Made by a program: the position numbers and the translations under genes | Source of the DNA: Marinobacter sp. | GTDB lineage: Bacteria > Pseudomonadota > Gammaproteobacteria > Pseudomonadales > Oleiphilaceae | Length of the DNA: 64,000 nucleotides | Direction: 5' to 3' | NCBI GenBank assembly: GCA_022565395.1 | Contig: JAIUMV010000011.1 | Span: 62,001-126,000, forward strand | Shown: positions 52,603 to 60,652 of the stretch, piece after piece | Numbering within the stretch: position 1 is the stretch's first letter | How the letters are laid out: every line of letters starts with the position of its first letter | Notes under the pieces: generated by a model | What the model was told of the DNA's origin: nothing | Seen by the model: only the letters and a program-made list of their open reading frames with translations | Database searches by the model: none

Positions 52603-53197
52603 GACGCTTGTGCTGATACTGCTGGCGCTGTGGACGGTCACTGGCCGGGCCGATGATGTGACGCCAGGCCTGGGCCAGCCCCTGAGTCTGGATACCCTCA
52701 GCCTCTACGCTATTACGGTATTCCCTGACGGGCGCGGCTTGCCAGCGGGGCAGGGCTCGGTTGCAGAAGGGCGTGTTCTGTACCACCAGCAGTGTGCGTT
52801 CTGTCATGGTAACACCGGGGTGGAAGGGCCTGCGGCCCGGCTAGCGGGACAGGACGGACTGATCAGTCTGCGGGACCCCCTGCGCCCCCTGCGCATCCGG
52901 AAATACCCGATTCTGGTGTTGTCAGTGGGTATGTGGCCGCATGCCACCACCCTGTTCGACTATACCCGTCGGGCCATGCCCCACTATGCCCCCAAGAGCC
53001 TGAGTGATGACGAGGTGTATGCGCTGGCAGCCTACCTGCTGCATCTCAATGGCTTGCTGGACAAGACTGCCACAATGAATGCCGAGAGCTTGCCACAGGT
53101 GGTGATGCCGGGTCGTCAACGGGCGGTGATGGGTGAGGCCTGGCAGTTGGCGGAGAGAGGCTTGCCGCCTCCCTCAGCTGCCCAGCAGGGCGAGTAG
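52595..53197 (+). CDS. soxD: SoxD-like c-type cytochrome
   Basis: 200 residues, signal peptide MVKTLVLILLALWTVTG. One haem site CAFCH at about residue 68 and Met in RAMPHYAP as sixth ligand. It overlaps the SoxC-like gene by 8 bp and is the natural electron acceptor for it. SoxD of model organisms is larger and di-haem; this one has a single haem. Its last 24 bp overlap the convergent DUF2007 gene. Confidence 0.85.
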   Translation: MVKTLVLILLALWTVTGRADDVTPGLGQPLSLDTLSLYAITVFPDGRGLPAGQGSVAEGRVLYHQQCAFCHGNTGVEGPAARLAGQDGLISLRDPLRPLRIRKYPILVLSVGMWPHATTLFDYTRRAMPHYAPKSLSDDEVYALAAYLLHLNGLLDKTATMNAESLPQVVMPGRQRAVMGEAWQLAERGLPPPSAAQQGE

Positions 53198-53497
53198 CAC
53201 TAGCCCCAGCAATGCCAGACCCAACAGAAAACCATGGGCATGGTAATTGAGCTGGGTGTCCGTATGGGTTATCCGCTGTTCCGGTTGCAGGCTGGCTTCA
53301 TAGTCTTCCACCAGTTGCCGGGCCTGGTAATAGTCTTCATCATCCACGTGCACATTGCTGAACCCGGCAGTGCCGATTTCTCCCATGGCACCTTGCAGGA
53401 AACTGCCACTGACGTGGGTTTCAATGCCCTCGGCTTCCAGCAGACCGGCGACGATATGGGCTTCGGTAATGTCTTTGGCGCGGTAGGCGATCTGCAT
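53174..53497 (-). CDS. DUF2007 protein
   Basis: 107 residues: an N-terminal ferredoxin-like DUF2007 domain (AYRAKDITEAHIVAGLLEAEGIETHVSG...GFSNVHVDDEDYYQARQLVEDYE) and one C-terminal transmembrane helix. The family is predicted to transduce signals or bind a protein partner; function unproven. The 3' end overlaps the soxD-like gene. Confidence 0.88.
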   Translation of the reverse strand: MQIAYRAKDITEAHIVAGLLEAEGIETHVSGSFLQGAMGEIGTAGFSNVHVDDEDYYQARQLVEDYEASLQPEQRITHTDTQLNYHAHGFLLGLALLGLVLLALLGS

Positions 53498-53605
53498 AGT
53501 GCGGGCCTTTAGCCGGTAGATTTATCTATACTGCGCAGTATAGATGATGGGTGAGAGGACCTACGAGGGAATCGCCTGTCCGGATTGAAGGATGCGAGGC
53601 GTGTC

Positions 53606-53785
53606 ATGGGTCAAGTGCTGGAATTTCGCAAACCCGATAGGAAAGCCCCCCGTAAAGGGCTGTGTCAGCATGATATTCATAAGTGGGAAGTCTGCAAGCA
53701 GAAGCAGTTTGACGTCAAGCAGGGCAAACTGGTGACTGTTTACCGCTGCGTGCGTTGTGGCAAACAGAAGGTCAAGGCGCTGTAA
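53606..53785 (+). CDS. Small Cys-rich zinc-ribbon-like protein
   Basis: 59 residues from ATG 53606, preceded by GAGG. KGLCQHDIHKWEVCKQKQFDVKQGKLVTVYRCVRCGKQK contains Cys/His and a CVRC pair consistent with a small zinc ribbon. MGQVLEFRKPDRKAP gives a basic N-terminus. Similar short proteins occur in gammaproteobacteria; function unknown. It lies 64 bp before the ADP-ribosylglycohydrolase-like gene on the same strand. Confidence 0.75.
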   Translation: MGQVLEFRKPDRKAPRKGLCQHDIHKWEVCKQKQFDVKQGKLVTVYRCVRCGKQKVKAL

Positions 53786-53849
53786 ACCCATCTGTTGCCG
53801 GCGGGCTTCGTACAAAGGAGAAACGCCGTTTTACAGGAAGGAGACCGCC

Positions 53850-54959
53850 ATGCACCAGACTCAGGCTGCGCTTGACCGTGTGCGTCACGCACTGGAAACC
53901 CAATTTGTGGCTGATGCCCTGGCCATGCCGGTGCACTGGTATTACCGGATAGCTGATATCCTGCAGGCCTTTCCGGGTGGCGTGCAGCAGTTTGAAGCAC
54001 CACCGGCCTTTCATCCCTCCTCTATCATGTCGCTGCACTCCACCCAGTCAGGCGGCCGTCGAAAGGCCACCGAGCAGTCAGCTCCGGTAGTGGGCGCCCT
54101 GATCCTCAAGGACAAAGCGGCCTTCTGGGACAAAGCGAATGTGCATTATCACCAGGGCATGAAGGCCGGGGATAATACTCTGAATGCCCACTGTGTGCGG
54201 GTGCTGTTACGGACCCTGGCGGCCAATGGCGGGCATTATGATGCGGATCGTTTTCTGGCAGCTTACATTCAGCTGATGACAGCAGAGCCGGCGGCCCATC
54301 CGGATACCTATGCAGAGTCTTACCACCGCGGATTTTTTGCCAACCTGCAGCGCGGCTTGCCGCCGGATCAGTGTGCCATGGTGACGCATGACACACCGTC
54401 TGTGGGCGGCCTGGTAACCGTCGCCGCGCTGGTGTTTGCTGAAGGTTTGCGGGGTACCGCGGAAGCGGACATTCGTGATCTTTGTCGGCGGCACGTCAGT
54501 CTGACCCACCCGGATGATACCCTGCTGGCGGTTTGCGACCGCTATGTCAGTTTGTTGTATACCTTGATGACGGGCGCCGTCAACGACACAGCGTTTGAGG
54601 CGTTGCTGGTACAGGCGGGCAAGGGCGTTTGCGGTATTGATTTGGCAGCCCTGGTGGCGAAGCAGTTGCCGGATCAGCAGGTGGTGGGCGGGCTTTACTC
54701 GCCCGCCTGCTACATCACTGATGCCTGGCCGGTGGTGCTTTATCTGGCCTACAAATACCACCGCGAACCGTGGCAGGCGCTGCAGGTGAACACCAATCTT
54801 GGCGGTGACAACGTACATCGCGGCATGGTGCTGGGTGCGGTGCTGGGATTACGCAGCGGTGCGGCCGCTGCCAGGGGATTTTCCCGCCTGGCGGCGACTG
54901 AGGCCCTCCGTGAGGAGATTGACGCGCTGCTCAGTGCGGCAAGCGCTCCCACACAGTGA
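53850..54959 (+). CDS. ADP-ribosylglycohydrolase-family protein with altered metal motifs
   Basis: 369 residues from ATG 53850 with AAGGAG upstream. VADALAMPVHWYY and NLGGDNVHRGMVLGAVLGL are the family landmarks, but the paired Asp of the DraG/ARH site (DDT and GGDTDT) are replaced: GDNTLNA and GGDNVHRG. The all-helical fold is likely kept but magnesium binding is probably changed. Reversal of mono-ADP-ribosylation is therefore uncertain. The 3' end overlaps ovoA by 29 bp on the other strand. Confidence 0.82.
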   Translation: MHQTQAALDRVRHALETQFVADALAMPVHWYYRIADILQAFPGGVQQFEAPPAFHPSSIMSLHSTQSGGRRKATEQSAPVVGALILKDKAAFWDKANVHYHQGMKAGDNTLNAHCVRVLLRTLAANGGHYDADRFLAAYIQLMTAEPAAHPDTYAESYHRGFFANLQRGLPPDQCAMVTHDTPSVGGLVTVAALVFAEGLRGTAEADIRDLCRRHVSLTHPDDTLLAVCDRYVSLLYTLMTGAVNDTAFEALLVQAGKGVCGIDLAALVAKQLPDQQVVGGLYSPACYITDAWPVVLYLAYKYHREPWQALQVNTNLGGDNVHRGMVLGAVLGLRSGAAAARGFSRLAATEALREEIDALLSAASAPTQ

Positions 54960-57087
54960 CCTCTGACAGGGTGTGCTGAAACTTGTGCTGGGTTTCCCGG
55001 ATCACGAAAGGCACCTTGCGCGGCTCCCCCACCAGGCGGAAGTGGCTGCCAAGGTGATCTTTCAAGCCGTCCAGCGTGGTGTAGTTTTCACCGTCCTTCT
55101 TGTAACCGCCAATCCATTCCTCTTTCGGCGTATGTTCCTCCAGCCAGGTGTAAGGTGAGGCGATGATCAGCAGGCCACCGGCGTTGATACGCTCGTGGAT
55201 GCTGTCCAGGAACAGCCGCGGCTTGTAAAGCCGGTCAATCAGGTTGGCGGCCAACACCAGATCGTAGCCGGTAAACTGCGGCTTGAGGTTACAGGCATCC
55301 CCCTGGTAGAAGGCCACCCGGGTTGCGGCATCCTGCAGCCCGAGATTTTCCAGGGTGCGGGTGTGATAACTGACCAGTTCCCCCTCTTCGGCGCGGGCAT
55401 AGCGAACGGCGCCCTGTTCGGCTATCTCCACCCCCAGGCGGATGAAGTTGGCGGAAAAGTCCACGCCGTCTACTTGCTCAAACAACCTTGCCAGCTCAAA
55501 GCTGGCCCGGCCGCAGGCGCAGCCCAGGTCCAGGGCTTTGCTAGCAGGCTTGCCCTGCATACCTTCAATCGCCAGATCTGCGAGGGCTTTGGGGAAATTG
55601 GCCACGCCATGCCAGGTATCACCGAAATGGAATTCGGCATATTCGGTCAGTAAGCGGTCACTCTCATAATAGGCATTGGGTTGCACGGCATCAGCCTCCG
55701 ATGCGATGTAGCGGAAGCCCGCGTGTTGAAAGAAATGGCGGCGGAAGGCATAACGGGCGGCCAGCCGTGCTTCGTTACCGCAGGAAATCCATGAGCCACC
55801 CTTGATAAGGTTGTGCTGACCATCAAAGGTGGGTGTGGTGAAGTCATCATACAGCGGGTGAACGCTGAAGTTATCAAACGGATAGGTCGGTGTTTCAGTC
55901 CATTGCCAGACATTGCCCACCACATCAAACCAGTCGCCTTGGCGAAAACGGGTCACCGGACAGGAGGACGCCCCGTGATCCAGGTGCAGGTTAGCTGCCG
56001 CAGGCTGGTCACCCACCTCAGTAACGCCCGCTACGCTACAGAGTCGATACCATTCATCCTCCGTTGGCAGACGAATGGACAGGCCCGTCTGCTCGGATTT
56101 CCACTGACAGAAGGCCTTGGCTTCGTGGTAATTGACCTCTGCCGGCCAGTCCCAGGGCATTTCGACTTCTTCTGTCATCAGTCGCAACAGCCAGCCGTTA
56201 TGCCAGCGCCAGAAGGTGGGGTGTCTGGCCTGGGCAAAGGTTCGCCAGGCCAGGCCTTCCTCACTCCAGTAGCGGTCCTGCTGATAGCCACCGGCCTCCA
56301 CAAAACCCAGAAACTCCTGGTTGCTCACCAGGTACTGGCTGGCCTTAAACTCGGCAACCTCGGCCTGATGTTCGCCGTATTCATTGTCCCAGCCGTAGTA
56401 GGCGTCGTCATAGGGCTTACCGATCTTGACCTCGCCCGCGGGGACGGAAAGCAGGGTGTTTTCCGGCGCTTCGCCACTGTCACGCCGGGGCGCCCACTGG
56501 GCCTGGGCCCTGACCCGGGCAAGCTCATGCTGGCGAATCAATACCGAAGAGGTTTCCAGGTGAATGCGCTCATGCTCCACCCCCATGACGATGGGCCACC
56601 AGGGGCTTTGCCAGTTGATGGGGAAGCTCAGAGGCAGGGTCTGGATCAGTTTGAGTACGGTGCTGCGCACTTGTGACCGATAGGCCATGACCTCCTCAAC
56701 CGCGGGCCAGTCATAGTGCTCGTCGTTAAGGTCATCCCAGCTCATTTCATCCACGCCAACGGCGAAAATGGACTCCATAAAGGGATTGATGCGCTCCGGC
56801 AGCAGTTTGGCCAGTACCAGCTTGTTCACAAAAAAGGTTGCTGTATGGCCCAGATAGAAAATCAACGGGTGGCGCAGGGGGATGGCTTTACGGTAGTAGG
56901 CCTCGTCATCGGCCAGGCAATCGAACAGGCTGGTATAACGGTCGAAGGTGTCGATGAAATAGCCGGCAATCTCTGCACGCTTGTGTTCGGGCTCGCCCTG
57001 GTCGAGTCGGGGCGTGCGGGTAAGACCCTGAAAGCTGTGGCGCGTTCGTGAGTTGTCGGGCATCACTGATAAGGCTGAGAGAGTCAT
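54931..57087 (-). CDS. ovoA: Ovothiol synthase OvoA (5-histidylcysteine sulfoxide synthase / methyltransferase)
   Basis: 718 residues from ATG 57087; an upstream open frame is rejected as unlike OvoA. Three parts: DinB-like N-terminal domain with the iron motif HERIHLE (H172, H176, E178 as HxxxHxE); a formylglycine-generating-enzyme domain (about 225-450, AEVNYHEAKAFCQWKSEQTGLSIRLPTEDEWYRLC, NVWQWTE, GGSWIS); and a C-terminal SAM methyltransferase (ALDLGCACGRASFELARLF). It joins Cys to His oxidatively and N-methylates the product to make ovothiol A, an antioxidant. The C-S lyase step is done by a separate PLP enzyme not adjacent here. Confidence 0.94.
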   Translation of the reverse strand: MTLSALSVMPDNSRTRHSFQGLTRTPRLDQGEPEHKRAEIAGYFIDTFDRYTSLFDCLADDEAYYRKAIPLRHPLIFYLGHTATFFVNKLVLAKLLPERINPFMESIFAVGVDEMSWDDLNDEHYDWPAVEEVMAYRSQVRSTVLKLIQTLPLSFPINWQSPWWPIVMGVEHERIHLETSSVLIRQHELARVRAQAQWAPRRDSGEAPENTLLSVPAGEVKIGKPYDDAYYGWDNEYGEHQAEVAEFKASQYLVSNQEFLGFVEAGGYQQDRYWSEEGLAWRTFAQARHPTFWRWHNGWLLRLMTEEVEMPWDWPAEVNYHEAKAFCQWKSEQTGLSIRLPTEDEWYRLCSVAGVTEVGDQPAAANLHLDHGASSCPVTRFRQGDWFDVVGNVWQWTETPTYPFDNFSVHPLYDDFTTPTFDGQHNLIKGGSWISCGNEARLAARYAFRRHFFQHAGFRYIASEADAVQPNAYYESDRLLTEYAEFHFGDTWHGVANFPKALADLAIEGMQGKPASKALDLGCACGRASFELARLFEQVDGVDFSANFIRLGVEIAEQGAVRYARAEEGELVSYHTRTLENLGLQDAATRVAFYQGDACNLKPQFTGYDLVLAANLIDRLYKPRLFLDSIHERINAGGLLIIASPYTWLEEHTPKEEWIGGYKKDGENYTTLDGLKDHLGSHFRLVGEPRKVPFVIRETQHKFQHTLSEVTVWERLPH

Positions 57088-57238
57088 AGTCCGCAGGATC
57101 CTGATTCTGTAAAGGGCGTTCGCTGCCGCGAGGCCTTGGTCACAGCTGATACGCCCTGTGTCCCGGTTTGGTTTGGCGCTGAGACAAAGATGTACCTTCC
57201 AGCCTAGTTCAATTTCAGCGGCTGTGGGCATGCAGCGG

Positions 57239-58153
57239 CTATCGGGCCCACTGTTCATCCGCGGTAAAGGACACGGTGTACCACCAGCGGTAGGGGTGAT
57301 GGCGGATTTTGGCGAAGAGTTCCGCGCGAATGCGGTCCTGCTCGACAATGGTCAGGGCGTTGCCAGGATCTTTGACCACAAAATCCACTTCCAGATAAAC
57401 GGTGGTGCCGACTTTCTGGATACGCAGGAAATGGCTGCGAAAGCCCCGGGCTCTGACAATATCATCCACATAGCTACGGATTTCATCCTCCAGCTCGTCT
57501 GCCACTTTCAGCCCTACTACTTCACGGCCAGAGCTGAGCAAGCCGGTGACGGGAATTCGCAGGAAGTAAGTAGCGGCAATAATCAGCATGATGGGGTCAA
57601 TGTACAGAGCCATATCCCGGAACCCAAACCAGGCCAGGGTAAGGGCCAGGGCGAAACCTACGGTGAGCATCAGGCTCAGGCCCGTATCCAGAAGCCATTC
57701 CCGGTGCTCAGCTACCAGCAGTTCGGAATGCTCCGGTTTGGTCCGCGCCACCAGAAAACGGTAGGCGCCAAGGCACAGCAGGGTCACGATGCCGGAGTAT
57801 ATGAGGGCGCTGAGGTAGTTCAGCTCCCGCCCGCCCGCGAGCAGGGTTTGTATGCCATCAATGATTGACAGGGTACAAAGCAGGAAAATGGTGAGGTATT
57901 TGAACACCAGGGTGATGGGTTGGATGATGCTTTTGCCAAAGGGGAACTTGGCATCATCCCGCAGCCGGACATAGCGCCCGGCAACCAGCGACAGCAGCGA
58001 CAGGCCCAGGCTGATCAGGCTGTAGATACCGTCAAAGATGATGATAGATGATTTTAGCCACCAGCCAATCGCAATACCGCCGACGGCAAAAAACAGCGAC
58101 ATCAGCGCTGAGATGGCGATCAGTTTGTCTTCTTCAGTTAGCGCCCGCGGCAC
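57239..58153 (-). CDS. Cation diffusion facilitator-like transporter
   Basis: 304 residues from GTG 58153 (AAGG six bases upstream); an in-frame TTG at 58234 would start inside the preceding terminator. Six helices and a C-terminal cytoplasmic ferredoxin-like domain (VGTTVYLEVDFVVKDPGNALTIVEQDRIR). The usual CDF metal residues are changed: TM2 has FDGIYS (Asp and Ser where most CDFs have two Asp/His) and TM5 has EHREWLLD. So it may carry an unusual ion or be a divergent CDF. Substrate unknown. Confidence 0.75.
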   Translation of the reverse strand: MPRALTEEDKLIAISALMSLFFAVGGIAIGWWLKSSIIIFDGIYSLISLGLSLLSLVAGRYVRLRDDAKFPFGKSIIQPITLVFKYLTIFLLCTLSIIDGIQTLLAGGRELNYLSALIYSGIVTLLCLGAYRFLVARTKPEHSELLVAEHREWLLDTGLSLMLTVGFALALTLAWFGFRDMALYIDPIMLIIAATYFLRIPVTGLLSSGREVVGLKVADELEDEIRSYVDDIVRARGFRSHFLRIQKVGTTVYLEVDFVVKDPGNALTIVEQDRIRAELFAKIRHHPYRWWYTVSFTADEQWAR

Positions 58154-58230
58154 GGGGGACCTTTTTGCAGCCTCGATAGCTATATTCTGGCTGTTGGCGG
58201 GGGATTTGCCAGTCGCGGGAAGTGCGGATG

Positions 58231-58267
58231 ACAAACAGACCCGCCAGCGTTCTGCGTGGCGGGTCTG
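58231..58267 (-). terminator. Terminator after trpB2
   Basis: CAGACCCGCCA/TGGCGGGTCTG 11-bp stem (58236-58246, 58257-58267) with TTTG following on the minus strand. Separates TrpB2 from the CDF-like gene. Confidence 0.8.
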
Positions 58268-58287
58268 CGATTGTAGTGCGCGCAGTT

Positions 58288-59643
58288 TCAGCCCACTACG
58301 GGGAGCCCTGAGAGCGCCATGGCCAGTTCTTCTTCGCTATATTCGTGATCGCTCAACTGACCAGCAAAGTAAGCTGTGTAAGCCGCCATATCGAAGTGAC
58401 CATGGCCGCAGAGGTTGAACAGGATAACCTCAGATTTACCTTCGCGTTTACAGCGCAGCGCTTCTTCAATAGCACCTTTCACCGCGTGGTTTGCTTCGGG
58501 CGCGGGAACGATGCCCTCGGCTTTCGCAAACAACACGCCCGCCTCAAAGCACTCTCGTTGGGTATAGGCCACCGCGTCAAACAGTCCCAACTCCTTGGTG
58601 TGGGAGACCAGCGGCGCCATGCCGTGGTAACGCAGTCCACCGGCGTGGAATCCTGGCGGCGTGAAGCCAGAGCCCAGCGTGTGCATCTTGGTCAGCGGGG
58701 TCATCTGTGCGGTATCGCCAAAGTCATAGGCGTACTTGCCCCGGGTCAGGGTCGGGCAGGCGGAGGGTTCCACCGCCACGATGCGCGACTTTTCTCCGCC
58801 CCGCAGGGCATGGCCCATAAAGGGGAACGCAATGCCGCCAAAATTAGAACCGCCACCGGTACAGCCCACGATCACATCGGGCCAGCAATCGGCCATTTCC
58901 ATCTGCTGCATGGCTTCCAGACCGATAATGGTCTGGTGCAACAGTACGTGATTAAGCACGGAACCAAGAGCATATTTGGTATTGGGGTCCTGCACGGCCA
59001 GTTCCACCGCCTCGGAGATGGCGATACCAAGGCTGCCGGTATGATTCGGATTCTCAGCCAGCACCTTGCGGCCAAAGTCCGTTTGATCAGAGGGAGATGG
59101 CAGGCAGCGGGCACCGTAGGTTTCCATCACGGCACGGCGGTAAGGCTTCTGGTCATAGGACACCCGTACCTGAAATACGGTGACATCGATGTCGAAAAGC
59201 GAGCCCGCAAAGGACAGGGATGTGCCCCACTGGCCTGCACCTGTTTCCGTCGTCAGGCGGCGAATGCCTGCTTCGCGGTTATAAAACGCCTGTGGAATGG
59301 CGGTGTTCGGTTTGTGGCTGCCGGCAGGGCTGACCCCTTCATACTTGTAGAAGATCTTGGCGGGCGTGCCGAGGGCTTTCTCAAGGCGATGAGCCCGGTA
59401 CAAAGGGGCTGGGCGCCAAAGCTTATAGACGTCCTGGACCGGCTCGGGTATGTCGATCTCCCGTTCGGTGGTGACTTCCTGCTCGATCAGTGCCATGGGG
59501 AACAGGGGCTCAAGGTCATCTGGCCCCATGGGCTGTTGTGTGGCCGGATGCAATACCGGTGGCAAAGGCTGTGGCAGATCTGCCTGGATGTTGTACCAAC
59601 GGGTGGGCATCTGGGATTCGTCGAGCAGAAATTTGGTTTGCAT
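58288..59643 (-). CDS. trpB: Tryptophan synthase beta-like protein (TrpB2 type)
   Basis: 451 residues. [22 protein letters not shown] with the PLP Lys111 in GSHKPNT and the Gly-rich phosphate loop [11 protein letters not shown] define TrpB2; a long N-terminal extension ([29 protein letters not shown]) is characteristic of that branch rather than the TrpA-partnered TrpB1. No trpA is adjacent. TrpB2 enzymes condense indole with serine and may salvage indole. A perfect FNR/ANR box sits at -40 of a plausible promoter, implying oxygen-dependent expression. Confidence 0.93.
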   Translation of the reverse strand: MQTKFLLDESQMPTRWYNIQADLPQPLPPVLHPATQQPMGPDDLEPLFPMALIEQEVTTEREIDIPEPVQDVYKLWRPAPLYRAHRLEKALGTPAKIFYKYEGVSPAGSHKPNTAIPQAFYNREAGIRRLTTETGAGQWGTSLSFAGSLFDIDVTVFQVRVSYDQKPYRRAVMETYGARCLPSPSDQTDFGRKVLAENPNHTGSLGIAISEAVELAVQDPNTKYALGSVLNHVLLHQTIIGLEAMQQMEMADCWPDVIVGCTGGGSNFGGIAFPFMGHALRGGEKSRIVAVEPSACPTLTRGKYAYDFGDTAQMTPLTKMHTLGSGFTPPGFHAGGLRYHGMAPLVSHTKELGLFDAVAYTQRECFEAGVLFAKAEGIVPAPEANHAVKGAIEEALRCKREGKSEVILFNLCGHGHFDMAAYTAYFAGQLSDHEYSEEELAMALSGLPVVG

Positions 59644-59730
59644 AGTCAGTCTCTGTCGGTGGCTGTTCAGGCTGTGTAAGCGGCGGGTATGCCTTCACCG
59701 CCGTTGATAAAGGTGTCTCGTGTGGGACAT

Positions 59731-59771
59731 AGCATAGCAGGCGTGGTCTGCGGCGGATTGATGTTTATCAA
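59731..59771 (-). promoter_or_regulatory. FNR/ANR-activated promoter of trpB2
   Basis: TTGAT-GTTT-ATCAA (59758-59771) followed on the minus strand by -10 TATGCT (59736-59731); box centre to predicted start (about 59725) is about 40 bp, i.e. class II. The leader is then about 82 nt. Confidence 0.8.
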
Positions 59772-59778
59772 TGGCCTG

Positions 59779-60459
59779 TCAGTGTTCTTCGGCGGTACCA
59801 AACATGCCAAACAGGGCGGCTTTCTCGTCAGCGCTGACGGCGTGTGATTCGGGCTGGGGAGGATGGCAGCAGCAGTTGCGGCCAGACTGCTTGGCTTCAT
59901 AAAGGTAGTTGTCGGCCTGCTTTATAAAATCCGTGGCGGATTGAATGCGTGCGCCGTCGTAGATGGCGACGCCCAGGCTGGCGGTCACGGTAATGTCACC
60001 AGTGTCGGTGGTGACCGGGGATTGGGCGATGGCTTTGCGTACCCGCTCGGCAACCCGCAGGGTCTCTGTCAGGTCACTGCTGGGCAGAATGATGAAAAGC
60101 TCCTCGCCACCGTAGCGGCAGGGGATGTCCAGCTTGCGGATATGTTGCTCCAGCAGCCGTGCGGTATGCACCAGCACCTGATTGCCGGCTTCATGGCCCC
60201 AGGTGTCGTTAACCTGTTTGAAATGATCCAGGTCCAGCGCAATCAGCCCGGTGGGGCGACCGCAGCGGCGGGTGCGCTCCATCTCGCCTTCCAATGCCTG
60301 CGTGAGATGACGGTAGTTGTAAAGGCCCGTCAGGGTGTCAGTGTGCACCAGTGCAGTGAGACGGCTGACTTCCTGCTGCAGCGTCATGACGTGGTCTGTC
60401 ATGGCGCAGCTGGGCGCACCGGCCAGGCATTGCAGATTATCGCTGCTGTACTTCGTCAT
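59779..60459 (-). CDS. Soluble diguanylate cyclase (GGDEF)
   Basis: 226 residues from ATG 60459; no transmembrane segment. A short N-terminal part with an early SCAMTDHVMTLQQEVSRL coiled coil, then HTDTLTGLYNYRHLTQALE, DLDHFKQVNDTWGHEAG and the active site CRYGGEELFIILP (GGEEL variant). I-site RKLD is present. The C-terminal tail (about 190-226) is Cys-rich (NCCCHPP). Divergent from the two-partner-secretion exoprotein, whose production could be c-di-GMP dependent. Confidence 0.93.
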   Translation of the reverse strand: MTKYSSDNLQCLAGAPSCAMTDHVMTLQQEVSRLTALVHTDTLTGLYNYRHLTQALEGEMERTRRCGRPTGLIALDLDHFKQVNDTWGHEAGNQVLVHTARLLEQHIRKLDIPCRYGGEELFIILPSSDLTETLRVAERVRKAIAQSPVTTDTGDITVTASLGVAIYDGARIQSATDFIKQADNYLYEAKQSGRNCCCHPPQPESHAVSADEKAALFGMFGTAEEH

Positions 60460-60557
60460 CGCAGGCTCGCCGTTGGGGGGGCTTCCGGGTGTCGCTGTGG
60501 CAGATAAGCCCAAGTATATCAGCAAAACAAATAGAAACGTTTAGTGGCTTATGCCCC

Positions 60558-60577
60558 ATTGCAAGAAATTGCAAGAA
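60558..60577. repeat. Exact tandem 10-bp repeat upstream of the exoprotein gene
   Basis: ATTGCAAGAA twice in direct succession, one helical turn, 76-95 bp before the exoprotein start. An inverted pair TCACAG/CTGTGA (60595-60600, 60616-60621) lies closer. These look like binding sites of an activator or a c-di-GMP-responsive regulator. Confidence 0.45.
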
Positions 60578-60652
60578 TTAAAAAAGTGCAAATGTCACAG
60601 TCTGACCTATGTTAACTGTGAGTCATTTTGACGTAATTACTGGGGATTACCT

